Positions 1 to 7,772 of a stretch of DNA of 64,000 nucleotides are shown piece after piece. Within the stretch, counting starts at the first letter, position 1, and each line of letters opens with the position of its first letter. Below the pieces are notes generated by a model that worked only from the letters and a program-made list of their open reading frames with translations, searched no databases and was not told the origin of the DNA. The position numbers were made by a program, and so were the translations under genes. The DNA is from Chitinophagaceae bacterium DXS (GTDB lineage: Bacteria > Bacteroidota > Bacteroidia > Chitinophagales > Chitinophagaceae), in assembly GCA_030345135.1 (NCBI GenBank), contig CP128386.1:5130170-5194169 (forward strand), written 5' to 3'.

Positions 1-1
1 G

Positions 2-622
2 CTAAAAGATTTCACCGGTTTATTCGAGCAGTACCACGAAGCGTTTGAAAGCCAGGCCTGGATGTGCGGAAGGGTAACGATGGAAAAAGATTTTTCAGAA
101 GGAGCAAAACCAGATCTTACTCCCCCTCCACATCCGGTAACAAGAGCAGCTTTTATCGGAGACAGCAACGCATCCTCTTTTGCAATAGCGGTTGATGGCA
201 ACGGAAAATTAGGGTGGAATGATAACCAAACCGGCGGCGATCATATCATTGAAGTTCTTACTCATAGCGTAAGCGATGAATACCTTTATTACCTTCAACG
301 CAAGAGAATATCTTACATTTTTGCCGGCGAAACAGCTATTGATTTTGGATCAGCACTGCAACAACTAGCAGATCTTTTCCCCATAAAAACACTGATGCTT
401 GAAGGTGGCGGGCATATCAACGGCTCGTTGTTAAACGACGGAATGATTGATGAACTAAGTCTGCTACTTCTTCCCATCGCCGACGGCACACCCAAATCTC
501 CAACAGTTTTTGAAGTAAGTGAATACCTTCAGAAAAAGCCCGCATCTGTAATGAAGCTTACGCAGGTTAAAGAATTAAGTAATGACGTACTATGGTTGAG
601 ATATGCTTTTGAGAATAGATAG
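2..622 (+). CDS. RibD C-terminal/dihydrofolate-reductase-like protein, 5' truncated by the window edge
   Basis: The reading frame is open from base 2, so the gene begins outside the window; 206 residues are visible. The fold resembles the RibD C-terminal (pyrimidine reductase/DHFR-like) family: a central segment predicts the glycine-rich NADPH site (LMLEGGGHINGSLL, about residues 130-143 of the visible part), followed by a strand-rich tail ending in LRYAF. Such proteins reduce pteridine- or pyrimidine-like substrates with NADPH in the cytosol, but many stand-alone members have no assigned substrate. There is no deaminase domain in the visible part. No operon partner is visible; the next gene is on the other strand. 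The family call is fairly firm; the substrate is unknown. Confidence 0.7.
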   Translation, partial: LKDFTGLFEQYHEAFESQAWMCGRVTMEKDFSEGAKPDLTPPPHPVTRAAFIGDSNASSFAIAVDGNGKLGWNDNQTGGDHIIEVLTHSVSDEYLYYLQRKRISYIFAGETAIDFGSALQQLADLFPIKTLMLEGGGHINGSLLNDGMIDELSLLLLPIADGTPKSPTVFEVSEYLQKKPASVMKLTQVKELSNDVLWLRYAFENR

Positions 623-702
623 CAAAAAAAAAAATTAAACGCCGAGGCTCGTGTCTCACGAGCCTCCATGTTTATAACATTGCGACTACTTGTTTAAAAA
701 TT

Positions 703-1275
703 CTACACAAAAGGACTATTAAAAACTGTCGGCTCGGATCTGTCAAATTCTGAAAGAAATGACACTTTCAAATCCTTCCAGCAATGCTTGATGCGTTCTC
801 TTGCATCCTTCGACTTTGTTGCATCAAGCTTGCCATATCCAAGTTCCGAAACGAGCTTATGTATTTCCTTTAAACATTCGAATGGATAATACCCGATTTC
901 GTTTTTTTTCTCGCCAAGATTTTTGTATACACCTCTCACTTCATCAATACACCTGCTAAGCTGTAAAAGTATTTCGCAGTACTGCTTATCTGTTGTTTCT
1001 GTAAAATTGGTGTACTGAATTGCAGCATTTACAGAGCCGATGATATTTGTCCACAACAGCCTCAGCGATTGTAAAAAACTTGAACGCCGTTGAAAACAAA
1101 ACCCAAGGTAAGCAGCAGGAATAGCAATAATCAGTGGAATAAGATCTTTAAAGACCTGGTAATTTATTTTCTTCTCTGTTTCATCTCTGAAGTAAATAAT
1201 AAGCCCGCCGAATAACGCAATTGCATATAGCGTAATAACAGCGATTATTGTTCTCTTAAGTTGTTTGCGTGTCAT
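703..1275 (-). CDS. Hypothetical inner-membrane protein with two N-terminal transmembrane segments
   Basis: A 190-residue protein that I do not recognise. Two hydrophobic helices are visible, at about residues 9-29 and 43-60, separated by a short charged loop. They are followed by a soluble, mostly helical C-terminal region of about 130 residues rich in charged residues and containing several cysteines. The N-terminus is basic (MTRKQLKR), giving an N-in orientation under the positive-inside rule. It stands alone, convergent with the partial gene to its left, and its upstream side faces a gene-free stretch with long palindromes. No enzymatic motif is seen. It could be a small cargo-type gene associated with the repeats, but that is only an inference from position. 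Confidence 0.55.
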   Translation of the reverse strand: MTRKQLKRTIIAVITLYAIALFGGLIIYFRDETEKKINYQVFKDLIPLIIAIPAAYLGFCFQRRSSFLQSLRLLWTNIIGSVNAAIQYTNFTETTDKQYCEILLQLSRCIDEVRGVYKNLGEKKNEIGYYPFECLKEIHKLVSELGYGKLDATKSKDARERIKHCWKDLKVSFLSEFDRSEPTVFNSPFV

Positions 1276-1304
1276 AGATCAGCAGTTTATAAGGATTGAA
1301 TACT

Positions 1305-1349
1305 GCGTAAAGTTGTCCTACACTTTGAAAGTGTAGGACAACTTTACGC
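1305..1349. repeat. 45-bp perfect palindrome, copy 1
   Basis: Two 22-bp arms (1305-1326 and 1328-1349) are perfect reverse complements around a single central G. The core GTCCTACACTTT/AAAGTGTAGGAC is shared with copies at 1628-1672 and 60356-60403. There is no T-run next to it, so it is not a simple intrinsic terminator. It lies 30 bp upstream of the start of the minus-strand membrane protein gene. No gene is seen in 1276-1917 apart from these palindromes. Confidence 0.9.
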
Positions 1350-1590
1350 AAAATCATCGCATGCATTTGGGGGCACATGAGCTATCATTTGTGCATGTGT
1401 TGTATTCCGAAAACTTATTATAAACAAAGATAAAAAAGGCTAATCAGGGGTATCAGATTCAAAATAATGCATGTATTGATGCAACTTTTTTTTACGTCAT
1501 TCTTAAAGTAGCTGCAAGGCATAGCAATGTGATAGTTAAAAATGAAAAAAAATCTGCATAAATCAAATTAAAATACCCTTATTTGACTGT

Positions 1591-1672
1591 GCATAAAATT
1601 GTCCTACACTTTGAAGCTTTTGTCTATGCGTAAAACTGTCCTACACTTTGAAAGTGTAGGACAGTTTTACGC
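1591..1672. repeat. Half copy plus full 45-bp palindrome, copy 2
   Basis: A left half-arm with two differences occupies 1591-1615 and is followed by a full palindrome at 1628-1672 with 22-bp perfect arms around a central G. Compared with copy 1, the two substitutions in the left arm (positions 8 and 9) are matched by compensating substitutions in the right arm, so perfect pairing is kept. The element sits between the minus-strand membrane protein gene and the encapsulin operon. Confidence 0.9.
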
Positions 1673-1917
1673 TTCGCCCTCCATCAACACTCAATGCGGG
1701 CTATTTTTTTCAAACATTTTTACTATCTTAGAAAAGTGAGCTATATGGCGCGTGTTAGCAATCTTATCACGGCTACGCGCTATCGAAATGTATATTTCCT
1801 TCTGACAACAACATGAAGTAACCTGCGTGTAGCTATCTGTATACATGCAAGGAACTTGTGCCGGTATTTCCTTTACCAGACAAATCATTTTTATATAAAC
1901 CAACTCAACTCAATGTT

Positions 1918-2841
1918 ATGGCAGAACAAGAAAAAAGACAAACGGCCCTCGGTGATGTAGCGGCACGGCAACTCGCAATCGCAACGCGTACAGTACCCCA
2001 GATGATCACCATCACCCCGCGCTGGTTAACACATTTATTAAACTGGATTCCGGTAGAGTCAGGTGTTTACAGGCTGAACAAAGTGAAGCATGCAGAGAAC
2101 GTAGAAGTAGATTGTTCCGGTCGTGATGAAAGAGCATTACCACAAACATTTGTGGACTATGTTGAAGACCCGCGGGAATACAACTTATCTGCGGTTAACA
2201 CGGTTTTGGATGTGCATACGCGCGTATCAGACCTTTACAGTAAACCTTACAACCAGATAAGTGAACAGTTAAGGCTCACCATTGAAACAATTAAAGAACG
2301 ACAGGAAAGTGAACTGATCAATAACAAGGAATATGGATTGCTGCACAGCATTATTCCTTCTCAAAGAATTTCAACACGCACCGGCGCGCCAACACCGGAT
2401 GACATTGATGACCTGCTTGTAAAAGTCTGGAAAGAGCCAGGCTTCTTTTTGACACATCCACTGGCTATTGCCGCTTTCGGGCGCGAATGCACACGCAGGG
2501 GCGTTCCTCCACCAACCATTTCGCTGTTCGGTTCGCAATTCATCACATGGAGAGGAATTCCGTTAATTCCTTCAGATAAGGTTCCATTGGAGAACGGCAA
2601 ATCAAAAATTATCCTGCTGCGCACCGGAGAAGAAAGACAAGGTGTTGTGGGATTGTATCAACCCAATCTTCCCGGAGAATTGTCGCCCGGACTTTCCGTA
2701 CGCTTTATGGGAATAAATGAGCGCGCCATCGCTTCTTATCTTGTCTCTTTGTATTGTTCACTTGCGGTTTTGGTAGACGATGCCATAGCTGTACTGGATG
2801 ATGTTGAAGTTGGAAAATATCATGAGTATAAATGGCTGTAA
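1918..2841 (+). CDS. Family 2A encapsulin nanocompartment shell protein (SrpI-like)
   Basis: This 307-residue protein matches the Family 2A encapsulin shell (SrpI/EncA type) with the HK97 capsid fold. The N-terminus contains LGDVAARQLAIATRTVPQ and a following TPRWL motif, both characteristic of the family, and the length fits. The ATG at 1918 is preferred to upstream in-frame starts because the family N-terminus begins close to this methionine. Many copies self-assemble in the cytosol into an icosahedral shell that encloses cargo. The next gene, 124 bp downstream on the same strand, is the cognate cysteine desulfurase cargo, so the two form an operon. Known members are linked to sulfur starvation and elemental sulfur storage. 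I see no strong TAnnTTTG promoter upstream. There is no nucleotide-binding insertion of the kind found in Family 2B. Confidence 0.93.
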   Translation: MAEQEKRQTALGDVAARQLAIATRTVPQMITITPRWLTHLLNWIPVESGVYRLNKVKHAENVEVDCSGRDERALPQTFVDYVEDPREYNLSAVNTVLDVHTRVSDLYSKPYNQISEQLRLTIETIKERQESELINNKEYGLLHSIIPSQRISTRTGAPTPDDIDDLLVKVWKEPGFFLTHPLAIAAFGRECTRRGVPPPTISLFGSQFITWRGIPLIPSDKVPLENGKSKIILLRTGEERQGVVGLYQPNLPGELSPGLSVRFMGINERAIASYLVSLYCSLAVLVDDAIAVLDDVEVGKYHEYKWL

Positions 2842-2965
2842 CAAAGCGCGGATAAAACTCACGCAATAAAACAATATTGAGTTGTCTGTACTGATTCTAT
2901 TATTACCAGGAGTATTTATAAACCTGCTCCGCACAGACAGAACGTTATCACATAAATTGTTTATC

Positions 2966-5077
2966 ATGTCTTCGCACTACAATGATATTCCGGACGAAGC
3001 TGCTCTTCAACAATTGGCCAATCTTTATTTCAAAGCTGTGCCGGCTGATGATCCCGGGCAGTTGTTCACGGAAGGAAACCCGATACAATCAGTAGAGAGC
3101 AATTCTTCCAACAGCGAACAATATGCTTATAGCTCGAGGCCACCACAATCCGTAGCGGGCAGCGGTGCGTCTCCATCTGCCATCCAGCACGAACGATACT
3201 TTAATATTAAAGAGCCACCCACCAGCCATCCTGATCCTCATTTTGGTTCGGGACATGTGCCTCATTCGGTGGCCGGAAGCGGCATTTCACCTTCTGCAGG
3301 CGGAAGGGAAAATCTGTTTAATCCCGGTGAAGCTTCCCGCAAACTACCGGAAACCAGTTACACCGGAAAAGTACCTGGCTCTGTAGCAGGAAGCGGCATT
3401 TCACCTTCGGCTATTCAGCATAGCAAAACGTTCAACCTTGATGATCCACCGGTAAGTCACCCGGATCCTCATTTTGAAAACGGGGCCAATCCGAATCCGC
3501 CAACAGGCGTCGGTGCCTCTCCCACACATGCACAACAAGTCACTCAGCAACCGCCGCTGTATGCTTTCGGGCAACAACAAGGCACTGAACCATCATACAA
3601 TCCTGCAAACAATCCATTCTCCGGTAATCATTTTTCCAGCTATCTGCCTTATGGTCAACAACCGTTTACGGCAGAGCTGCATCAGATGTTTAGTGCCGTT
3701 CAGTCATATGTGCAATCGGCGCAAATACCCGGCAGCGCTTACGACTTTTCGCATCCGGCCAGCTATTACTTTTTGCAGTCAAAAACATATGATCATCCGG
3801 AACATGCAAAGTTCAAGAAACAACACTATAACTCATTCCAACCAGGCTTTGATCTTAACCTGATCAAGCAGGATTTTCCCATATTACAAGAGCGGATCAA
3901 CGGGAAGCAAATCATCTGGCTGGATAACGCGGCTACAACTCAAAAGCCAAGACAGGTTATTGACCGCGTAAGTTATTTTTACCAACACGAGAACAGCAAT
4001 ATTCACCGAGCGGCGCACGCGCTGGCTGCAAGAGCAACTGACGCTTATGAAGCAGCCCGGCAAAAGGTTCAGCGCTTTCTGAATGCCAAATCTGCCAACG
4101 AGATCATTTTTGTGCGTGGATCAACTGAAGCGATCAATCTTGTAGCACAAAGCTGGGGCGACGAAAATCTGGAAGCCGGTGATGAGATTATTATCAGCCA
4201 TCTTGAGCATCATGCAAATATTGTCCCGTGGCAAATCCTCGCCGGTAAAAAGAATTTAAGGCTTAGTGTTATCCCGGTTGATGACCATGGCCAGGTGATT
4301 CTTGATGAGTACGCAAAATTGCTCAGCCCAAAAACAAAACTGGTCGCCTTCACACAAGTGTCCAATGCGTTAGGAACAATCACACCGGCAAAACAAATGA
4401 TAGAAATGGCGCATGCGGCTGGCGCAAAAGTATTGCTGGATGGAGCACAGGCCGTATCACACATGCGGGTTGACGTCAGTTATCTTGATTGCGACTGGTA
4501 CGTTTTTTCAGGACATAAAGTTTTTGGTCCCACAGGCATCGGCGTATTATATGGCAAAGAAGATCTGCTTAATGATACACAACCATGGCAAGGCGGCGGA
4601 AACATGATCCAGGATGTAACTTTTGAACACACGAAATATCAAAAGGCGCCAACACGATTTGAAGCCGGAACCGGCAACATTGCCGATGCTGTCGGATTAG
4701 GCGCAGCCATTGACTATGTAATGCGCCTCGGCATGGATAATATTGGTCACTACGAGCATTTTCTGTTGCAATACGCAATAAGCCTGCTGAAAGATGTTCC
4801 GGGATTAAGGATGATAGGCACTGCCGCAGAAAAAGCCGGTGTTCTCTCCTTTGTAGTGGAGGGATTTAGAACCGAAGACGTCGGCAAATACCTGAATGAA
4901 CATTATGCCATTGCCGTACGCAGCGGTCACCATTGCGCACAACCCATATTGCGCCGGTTTGGAGTGGAGACAACTGTTCGTCCGTCACTTGCGCTGTATA
5001 ACACTTGTAGCGATATAGATACGCTTGTTCTGGCACTCCACAAGTTGAAAGGCAGCCGTAAGGGAAATATCTCATAA
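2966..5077 (+). CDS. Family 2A encapsulin cargo: cysteine desulfurase with a long disordered N-terminal loading domain
   Basis: A 703-residue protein in two parts. Residues 1 to about 294 are low in complexity, rich in Pro, Ser, Gly and His, and carry the motif SVAGSG(A/I)SPSA at about residues 62, 101 and 139, with a degenerate fourth copy near 180. This is the cargo-loading region typical of encapsulated desulfurases. From about residue 295 there is a SufS-type (group II) PLP desulfurase: the PLP lysine is K518 in SGHKVFGPTG, and the catalytic cysteine is C657 in RSGHHCAQP. It converts cysteine to alanine and a persulfide sulfur. The ATG at 2966 is preferred over the TTG at 2882, since the earlier 28 residues look like translated leader. 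A terminator follows directly. The sulfur is probably sequestered inside the shell. Confidence 0.94.
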   Translation: MSSHYNDIPDEAALQQLANLYFKAVPADDPGQLFTEGNPIQSVESNSSNSEQYAYSSRPPQSVAGSGASPSAIQHERYFNIKEPPTSHPDPHFGSGHVPHSVAGSGISPSAGGRENLFNPGEASRKLPETSYTGKVPGSVAGSGISPSAIQHSKTFNLDDPPVSHPDPHFENGANPNPPTGVGASPTHAQQVTQQPPLYAFGQQQGTEPSYNPANNPFSGNHFSSYLPYGQQPFTAELHQMFSAVQSYVQSAQIPGSAYDFSHPASYYFLQSKTYDHPEHAKFKKQHYNSFQPGFDLNLIKQDFPILQERINGKQIIWLDNAATTQKPRQVIDRVSYFYQHENSNIHRAAHALAARATDAYEAARQKVQRFLNAKSANEIIFVRGSTEAINLVAQSWGDENLEAGDEIIISHLEHHANIVPWQILAGKKNLRLSVIPVDDHGQVILDEYAKLLSPKTKLVAFTQVSNALGTITPAKQMIEMAHAAGAKVLLDGAQAVSHMRVDVSYLDCDWYVFSGHKVFGPTGIGVLYGKEDLLNDTQPWQGGGNMIQDVTFEHTKYQKAPTRFEAGTGNIADAVGLGAAIDYVMRLGMDNIGHYEHFLLQYAISLLKDVPGLRMIGTAAEKAGVLSFVVEGFRTEDVGKYLNEHYAIAVRSGHHCAQPILRRFGVETTVRPSLALYNTCSDIDTLVLALHKLKGSRKGNIS

Positions 5078-5099
5078 TACATTTTTACATATGAATGGG

Positions 5100-5138
5100 G
5101 AGCGCTGCGAACCAAGAGGGTTTGCTGCGCTCTTTTTT
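5100..5138 (+). terminator. Intrinsic terminator of the encapsulin operon
   Basis: A 14-bp stem (5100-5113 with 5119-5132, one mismatch and one G-U pair) and a 5-nt loop are followed by six T residues at 5133-5138. It lies 22 bp after the desulfurase stop codon. Confidence 0.8.
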
Positions 5139-5393
5139 ATGCAATATTTCTGCTGAAACGGTTAATCAGGCGACGATCCGCCTCTTCTCTCTCTGCTTCA
5201 GTGACCAATTAAAAAGAACTCATTAACGCTCATAAAATAACATTACATTTAAATTAATATGATATTTATAATTAATTTTAATACAAATTATCAATAAACA
5301 ACCTTAAATTTATAACACAAATCATAATTAAAGCACAATAAATGATTCCATTTTATTAAAACGATAACATAACATAAATAAATAATATTTTCT
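5139..5393. other. AT-rich gene-free stretch
   Basis: From about 5205 the sequence is very AT-rich with short A- and T-runs and contains no credible reading frame. It lies between the encapsulin terminator and the nitrate operon and probably forms part of the upstream region of that operon. Confidence 0.5.
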
Positions 5394-5431
5394 TTCAATT
5401 GCCTGCCACTGTAACCAATGATTTTTCAAAA
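5394..5431 (+). promoter_or_regulatory. Shared upstream motif, nitrate operon copy 1
   Basis: This stretch, which includes ATTGCCTGCCA and ends in TTTTTCAAAA, recurs at 6295-6333 with roughly 80% identity. The copies lie about 190 and 120 bp upstream of nirD and narK respectively. A common regulator or leader element is a plausible reading. No classical -7 box could be assigned. Confidence 0.35.
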
Positions 5432-5616
5432 CAAACAAAGTGTTATGAAAGAAAGATTAGCAGAACAGGCTTGCCCACCATAAATAGCAGAACGTTTTTT
5501 CACCGGGCACCTGATCTCCGGAAGAAAACCACCGCAAGATCTTTCTTAGAAGATACAGCGACCTCCTGCAAGAATGCGATTTCAAAAAATACATTACAGA
5601 ACAAAACTTATCTCTT

Positions 5617-6000
5617 ATGAACATTACCAGCACCGAAAAACTAACCTGGTTTTATGCCTGCAGAACAGAAGATGTTCCGGTTGACGGAGGCGTTTGTGTA
5701 AAATATAAAAACGAACAAATCGCCTTGTTCCATTTTACCCGCCGCAATGAGTGGTATGCAACACAAAATCTTTGTCCGCACAGAATGCAAATGGCACTCA
5801 GCCGCGGTATGATTGGCAGCTCAAACAATGAACCTAAAGTAGCCTGTCCCTTTCACAAGAAAACATTTTCTCTTGTGGACGGTCATTGTATGAACGATGA
5901 TGCCTGCGACACCATAAAGACTTACCCCGTTAGGATTGACGGACATGATGTATATATAGGAGTGGATGAAGATGATGAAGCTTCGATTGTTTTCGCATAG
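5617..6000 (+). CDS. nirD: Rieske [2Fe-2S] protein, nitrite reductase small subunit (NirD) family
   Basis: A 127-residue cytosolic protein with both halves of the Rieske motif: CPHR (C-x-H) near residue 53 and CPFHKKTF (C-x2-H) near residue 77, as in NirD. The C-terminus has the family's short beta-rich end. In other bacteria NirD is the small subunit of NADH-dependent siroheme nitrite reductase NirBD. Here no siroheme-binding NirB is found; the FAD and BFD parts of NirB are fused to the nitrate reductase two genes downstream. The protein may therefore carry electrons to the Mo enzyme or to the rubredoxin protein. That role is inferred. It is the first gene of the nitrate cluster and is followed by a hairpin. 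Confidence 0.85.
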   Translation: MNITSTEKLTWFYACRTEDVPVDGGVCVKYKNEQIALFHFTRRNEWYATQNLCPHRMQMALSRGMIGSSNNEPKVACPFHKKTFSLVDGHCMNDDACDTIKTYPVRIDGHDVYIGVDEDDEASIVFA

Positions 6001-6008
6001 AAACAAAA

Positions 6009-6040
6009 AAGCCCGTTATGGCGGCAACCGTTCCGGGCTT
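6009..6040 (+). terminator. Hairpin after nirD
   Basis: AAGCCCG (6009-6015) pairs with CGGGCTT (6034-6040) around an 18-nt loop. The T-run is weak on the plus strand and better on the minus strand because of six A residues on its left. It may attenuate transcription between nirD and narK rather than stop it. Confidence 0.5.
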
Positions 6041-6078
6041 AAGTTTTAAACCGATCCATCAATTTAAAACCGAATCAA

Positions 6079-6255
6079 ATGTACACAAAAAAACTATTTA
6101 CCAAAAGCTTAATTGCCTGCACACTGGCGGCCCTGCAGTACGCGGCGCGCCTCATTCAGGCAACAATTATAACGGGTAGCGGCACAATAAAGAATCAACT
6201 GCTCCCTCTTCCCTTCCCGCAACGACAACGGCGCATACAAACCGGCAATACCTAA
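6079..6255 (+). pseudogene. Possible remnant of a secreted or outer-membrane protein
   Basis: A 58-codon frame starts with a clear signal-peptide-like N-terminus (MYTKKLFTKSLIACTLAALQ) and then runs into a Pro/Arg-rich tail that looks like noise before a stop. The first 40 residues look like the beginning of a real exported protein that was cut short by a deletion or frameshift. It lies inside the nitrate operon between nirD and narK. It could also be a genuine short peptide or a chance frame. Confidence 0.3.
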
Positions 6256-6294
6256 GCCTTCAGCGGTTTAGTCAAATCATTATCAACAGCCTCT

Positions 6295-6333
6295 TTCGAT
6301 TGCCTGCCATTTAATCAATCATTCTTTTCAAAA
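6295..6333 (+). promoter_or_regulatory. Shared upstream motif, nitrate operon copy 2
   Basis: This is the second copy of the motif at 5394-5431 (GATTGCCTGCCA, then TTTTCAAAA), located about 120 bp upstream of the narK start. A short run of the GTACTTCGTACTTCG word repeat follows at about 6370-6392. Confidence 0.35.
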
Positions 6334-6448
6334 AGCAGCTTCATAAAAATGAACCTGCTTAAGCCAACGTACTTCGTACTTCGTCATTCGTACTTAGCAC
6401 GATAGCGGAAAGTAAATGATTAGCAATTGACATTTAAAACCTATTTGT

Positions 6449-7762
6449 ATGCAACCGTTAACTAACAATAAACCTCTGGACAGGTTAAAAATATTCAGCA
6501 TCCGATCGCTTCAGATGCGCACATTTCATATCACATGGATGATGTTCTTTGTCTGTTTTTTCGGATGGTTTGGCCTGGCTCCTTTAATGCCTACCATTCG
6601 CGAGGACTTACATCTCACCAAATCGCAGGTAGGTAATATCATCATCGCATCTGTATCGGTTACCATTATAGCCAGGATCGTTATCGGAAAGCTATGCGAT
6701 GTATGGGGACCAAGAAAAACAGCAGTAAGATTATTGCTTATAGGATCACTGCCCGTATTTCTTGTTGGGTTAGCCAATGACTATACAACCTTCTTATTGT
6801 TTCGTCTTGCTATAGGCATTATCGGCGCATCTTTTGTCGTCACACAGTTTCACACATCTATGATGTTTGCCGCCAATATAAAAGGTACAGCCAATGCTGT
6901 TGCCGGCGGCTGGGGCAACCTTGGCGGTGGCGTAACCAATATGGTAATGCCGTTGATCTTTGCTGCTATTGTAGGAATGGGTTATACAAAACATGAAGCA
7001 TGGCGCTATGCAATGATTTTGCCTGGCGTAATGATGCTTGTCATAGCATGGTTTTATCACAAATACACAAAAGATACGCCTGCGGGAAATTTCGATGAGA
7101 TCGGTCGCAACGCCAACAAACAAAAAACGGACTGGAGCGTATTGAAAGACTGGCGCATTTGGGCACTAACACTTGCCTATGCCATGTGCTTCGGAATGGA
7201 GATCACTTTTGATAATGTGGCTTCATTGCATTTTGTAGACACGTTTGGATTATCGCAAAGCACCGCCGGCTTCTGGGCGGGCATTTTCGGTTTCATGAAT
7301 TTATTTGCAAGAGCACTTGGGGGAATTGTTTCTGATAAAGTTGGAAGCCGTTACGGCATGAGAGGCAAAGGATGGCTGCTTGCCATAGTTTTATTGCTTG
7401 AAGGTTGCGGACTGTTGTTATTTGCAAATGCCGGAACACTTACCCTTGCCATTATTTCCATGCTTGGCTTTGCACTGTTTCTTAAAATGGCCAATGGCGC
7501 CACTTATGGCATTGTGCCTTTCATTAACGAAAAGAATATTGGTATTGTAAGCGGCATCGTTGGTGCAGGTGGTAACGCAGGTGGCATGCTCTTCGGCTTT
7601 CTCTTCAAATCTAAAACCATTAGTTATGTAGATGCATTCAGTTATATCGGTTTTATAGTGATCGGTATTTCATTTATTGTACTCATTACACGTTTCCGTA
7701 AGGATACTGCAATAGTAAAAGATATGACCAGCGAAGAAAGTGTGCTGGCACTTGCTGAATAA
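6449..7762 (+). CDS. narK: Major facilitator nitrate/nitrite transporter, NarK/NasA family
   Basis: A 437-residue MFS protein with about twelve hydrophobic segments. The nitrate signature GGWGNLGGGVTNMVMP is present near residue 152, and a second glycine-rich stretch (GIVGAGGNAGGMLFG) lies near residue 369 in the second half, as in NarK/NrtP proteins. The N-terminal 25 residues before the first membrane segment are polar. It should import nitrate, or exchange it for nitrite, across the inner membrane for the nitrate reductase encoded 10 bp downstream. The small gap and shared strand indicate co-transcription. Symbols narK, nasA and nrtP are used for this family; the choice here is by family only. 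Confidence 0.9.
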   Translation: MQPLTNNKPLDRLKIFSIRSLQMRTFHITWMMFFVCFFGWFGLAPLMPTIREDLHLTKSQVGNIIIASVSVTIIARIVIGKLCDVWGPRKTAVRLLLIGSLPVFLVGLANDYTTFLLFRLAIGIIGASFVVTQFHTSMMFAANIKGTANAVAGGWGNLGGGVTNMVMPLIFAAIVGMGYTKHEAWRYAMILPGVMMLVIAWFYHKYTKDTPAGNFDEIGRNANKQKTDWSVLKDWRIWALTLAYAMCFGMEITFDNVASLHFVDTFGLSQSTAGFWAGIFGFMNLFARALGGIVSDKVGSRYGMRGKGWLLAIVLLLEGCGLLLFANAGTLTLAIISMLGFALFLKMANGATYGIVPFINEKNIGIVSGIVGAGGNAGGMLFGFLFKSKTISYVDAFSYIGFIVIGISFIVLITRFRKDTAIVKDMTSEESVLALAE

Positions 7763-7772
7763 ACAACAACGC

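Noticed and set aside
1691-1903. Minus-strand frame of 70 codons over the encapsulin leader
   Set aside because: No family likeness or signal; it overlaps the upstream region of a strong gene and has odd composition.
5399-5620. Plus-strand frame of 73 codons just before nirD
   Set aside because: It lies in the leader region, overlaps the nirD start by four bases, and the residues look like translated non-coding DNA.
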